Source: Hyalella azteca (taxonomy: Eukaryota; Arthropoda; Malacostraca; Amphipoda; Hyalellidae). Taken from it: 64,000 nt of DNA. The notes below the pieces were generated by a model. That model saw only the letters and a list, made by a program, of their open reading frames with translations, had not been told where the DNA came from and ran no database searches. Positions 62,368 to 64,000 of this stretch are shown piece after piece. Position 1 is the first letter of the stretch. Every line of letters starts with the position of its first letter. The position numbers were made by a program, and so were the translations under genes. The stretch is taken from NCBI RefSeq assembly GCF_000764305.2, contig NW_025946613.1:62001-126000 (forward strand), given 5' to 3'.

Positions 62368-62840
62368 GGTGTAGCAAATACAACGCTGAAATTTTCATGA
62401 TCTACTTTCCTTTTATGAATATCATTCCTAAGATATTCTTTTTATTACTATTACATTATAAATAAATATTATCCTCTCAATGGAGACAGGCCATCGTGTG
62501 CGATAAGCTGCACTTTTTGTTTTATTACATGTCCTGCTTTAACATTTTATTGGATGACTCATGGAGCTCCAAAAATTTGCTTAAGTGCGCCGTAAAATTT
62601 GCTTGATTTCTGCAGCTGGATTGTCCACCTCTTGAAAGATGCGTTGGATCAGGCAGTAGCTGTAGATCAGCTAATGTCTTTTGCAGTGTATTATTGTAAC
62701 AGAATATGCCATCAGAGGATCATGTACCGAAGTGCAGAATAATCTTCCGTCGGCGCCTCCTGCAGCAGTAGCTCTTCTAGAAGAGCTTCGCTCTTCTTCT
62801 TTCTGAGGCTAATGAGGTCTTAGCTGCACTGACATGGATA

Positions 62841-62900
62841 GATAATAATAATATAATATATAATATAATATAATATAATATAATATAATATAATATAATA
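62841..62900. repeat. (TAATA)n microsatellite
   Basis: About 60 bp of TAATA/ATAAT repeats, almost perfect. Confidence 0.95.
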
Positions 62901-64000
62901 AAAATTTTAATAATAATAATAGATAATAGCTGCGTTATCATGTCGTACTCGTTAATAATAACCGATAGAAACATTACTGGAAAATAGACTGTATTTTATT
63001 ATCACTGTAAGTGAAAACTATCATATTGAATTAGATATTTGCTGAACTGTTTTACCTTAAACAAGCAATACAGATTTGTAGGATAACGAGATAAATCTCA
63101 TTGATATTTTACCAAAAACCTGAAAACCCTATTTCACCAAAACTTTAACCCTATAAAACCCTATATGAAGCCTTGCATTAAGCAAGTGAAGTGGTAAGAT
63201 AAATTGAGATTCTTTTTACTTAAGTCGCGAGAAAATCCTTCGGTATTCTGAAAGTGTTCAGAGTTCGTCCATCATCGACAACAATTCATTCTGGGATTTT
63301 TTAATGCACTTGAGGGACAAGGAAGGAAAAGCCAGCCCAATCGCTGCTTCCCGGGGGCAATTTGTTTCCACTGTCACCGAGTGAGTTACAGTACGAGGGG
63401 CGAGTGGCCCTTCAGCATAGAAATTTTGCCACCCCTGTGTTTTTTGAGATCAAAACCTGGCACAAGAACTTTCACTCCGAGCAGCCGTTAAAGAAAAGCA
63501 AAATAGATGGCGCTTTGAAGAGATAAAACCAACGACAGGTACCCGAAATATTGCTTCTGCCGCGCACGTCTCAGTTGACCACAAGAAACTCGACGTCGAC
63601 GTGTTTGCGATTCTTAGGGCAACTTTTGGCTTGAGTTTTGCGGCTGATTTGAATATCCGTTCCTGGCAAAACTTAGCACTAAAACATTTGAGCTTCAACG
63701 CTGCTGGGACCTTGGAAAGTTAGGGCCCTGTGCTGATGTATGAGCCTTCAAGATGACCCTTGGCCCTTAAGTAGGAAAGGTACCTGTACTTGTAGAGGCT
63801 GAAACTATTTGTGAACATTGCTGGAAAAAACTAATTCATGATTTGACAATGACGATGAAGATGTTTCTCAAATCTCCAACATTTAAAAACTTATTGAAAT
63901 TTGCTACCGATGATTTCAACTAATAAATTTGCAAACGTTGTATGTGAAATTCTAATAAGCATTTTGAAAATTCATGAGATTCTTCCTCTCACGAGTAACT
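62901..64000. other. Right end of the window, no gene recognised
   Basis: An 82-residue minus-strand frame (63698-63450) has no recognisable domain. Confidence 0.4.

Overview
This is a nuclear contig from an animal, most likely an arthropod and possibly a crustacean. It is AT-rich and gene-poor, with spliced genes, conventional GT-AG introns and many repeats. Only three protein-coding genes can be named with confidence. All three are on the minus strand and lie in the first 17 kb. They are a polyadenylated linker histone H1 (2238-2834), a BORCS8-like lysosome-positioning subunit (exons between 4611 and 8770), and a single-TPR RPAP3/Spaghetti-type Hsp90 co-chaperone (ten coding exons, 16578 down to 11449). 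A possible first coding exon of an unidentified plus-strand gene lies at 30616-30786.

The three genes are neighbours but do not form a functional unit. H1 is a chromatin protein, BORCS8 belongs to the BORC complex on lysosomes, and RPAP3 belongs to the R2TP/Hsp90 assembly machinery. Three TTTCCCGCC (E2F-type) sites lie 460-780 bp upstream of H1. The BORCS8-like gene holds three unrelated tandem arrays: one coding array in its last exon and one in each intron.

The rest is repeat-rich and apparently intergenic, or belongs to introns whose exons I cannot identify. It holds two 3' fragments of non-LTR retrotransposons (9783-10402, 22855-23070), a foldback-like cluster (23624-25300) interrupted by a hAT-type non-autonomous element with a perfect 8-bp target duplication (24042-24526), another element with inverted termini (21317-21846), a dispersed repeat family (34661, 46133), and many minisatellites with periods from 18 to about 125 bp. 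Large tandem segmental duplications lie at 47755-49130 and 52547-53755.

The assembly itself has faults. Two complete copies and one partial copy of the Nextera mate-pair junction adapter remain in the sequence (18929-18966, 47417-47454, 62311-62337), each followed by a single N, and a fourth N at 20555 abuts a second copy of RPAP3 exon 1. Order and copy number in 18.9-21.0 kb, 47.4-49.1 kb and 62.2-62.4 kb should not be trusted. I found no convincing new biological system; the best leads are structural.
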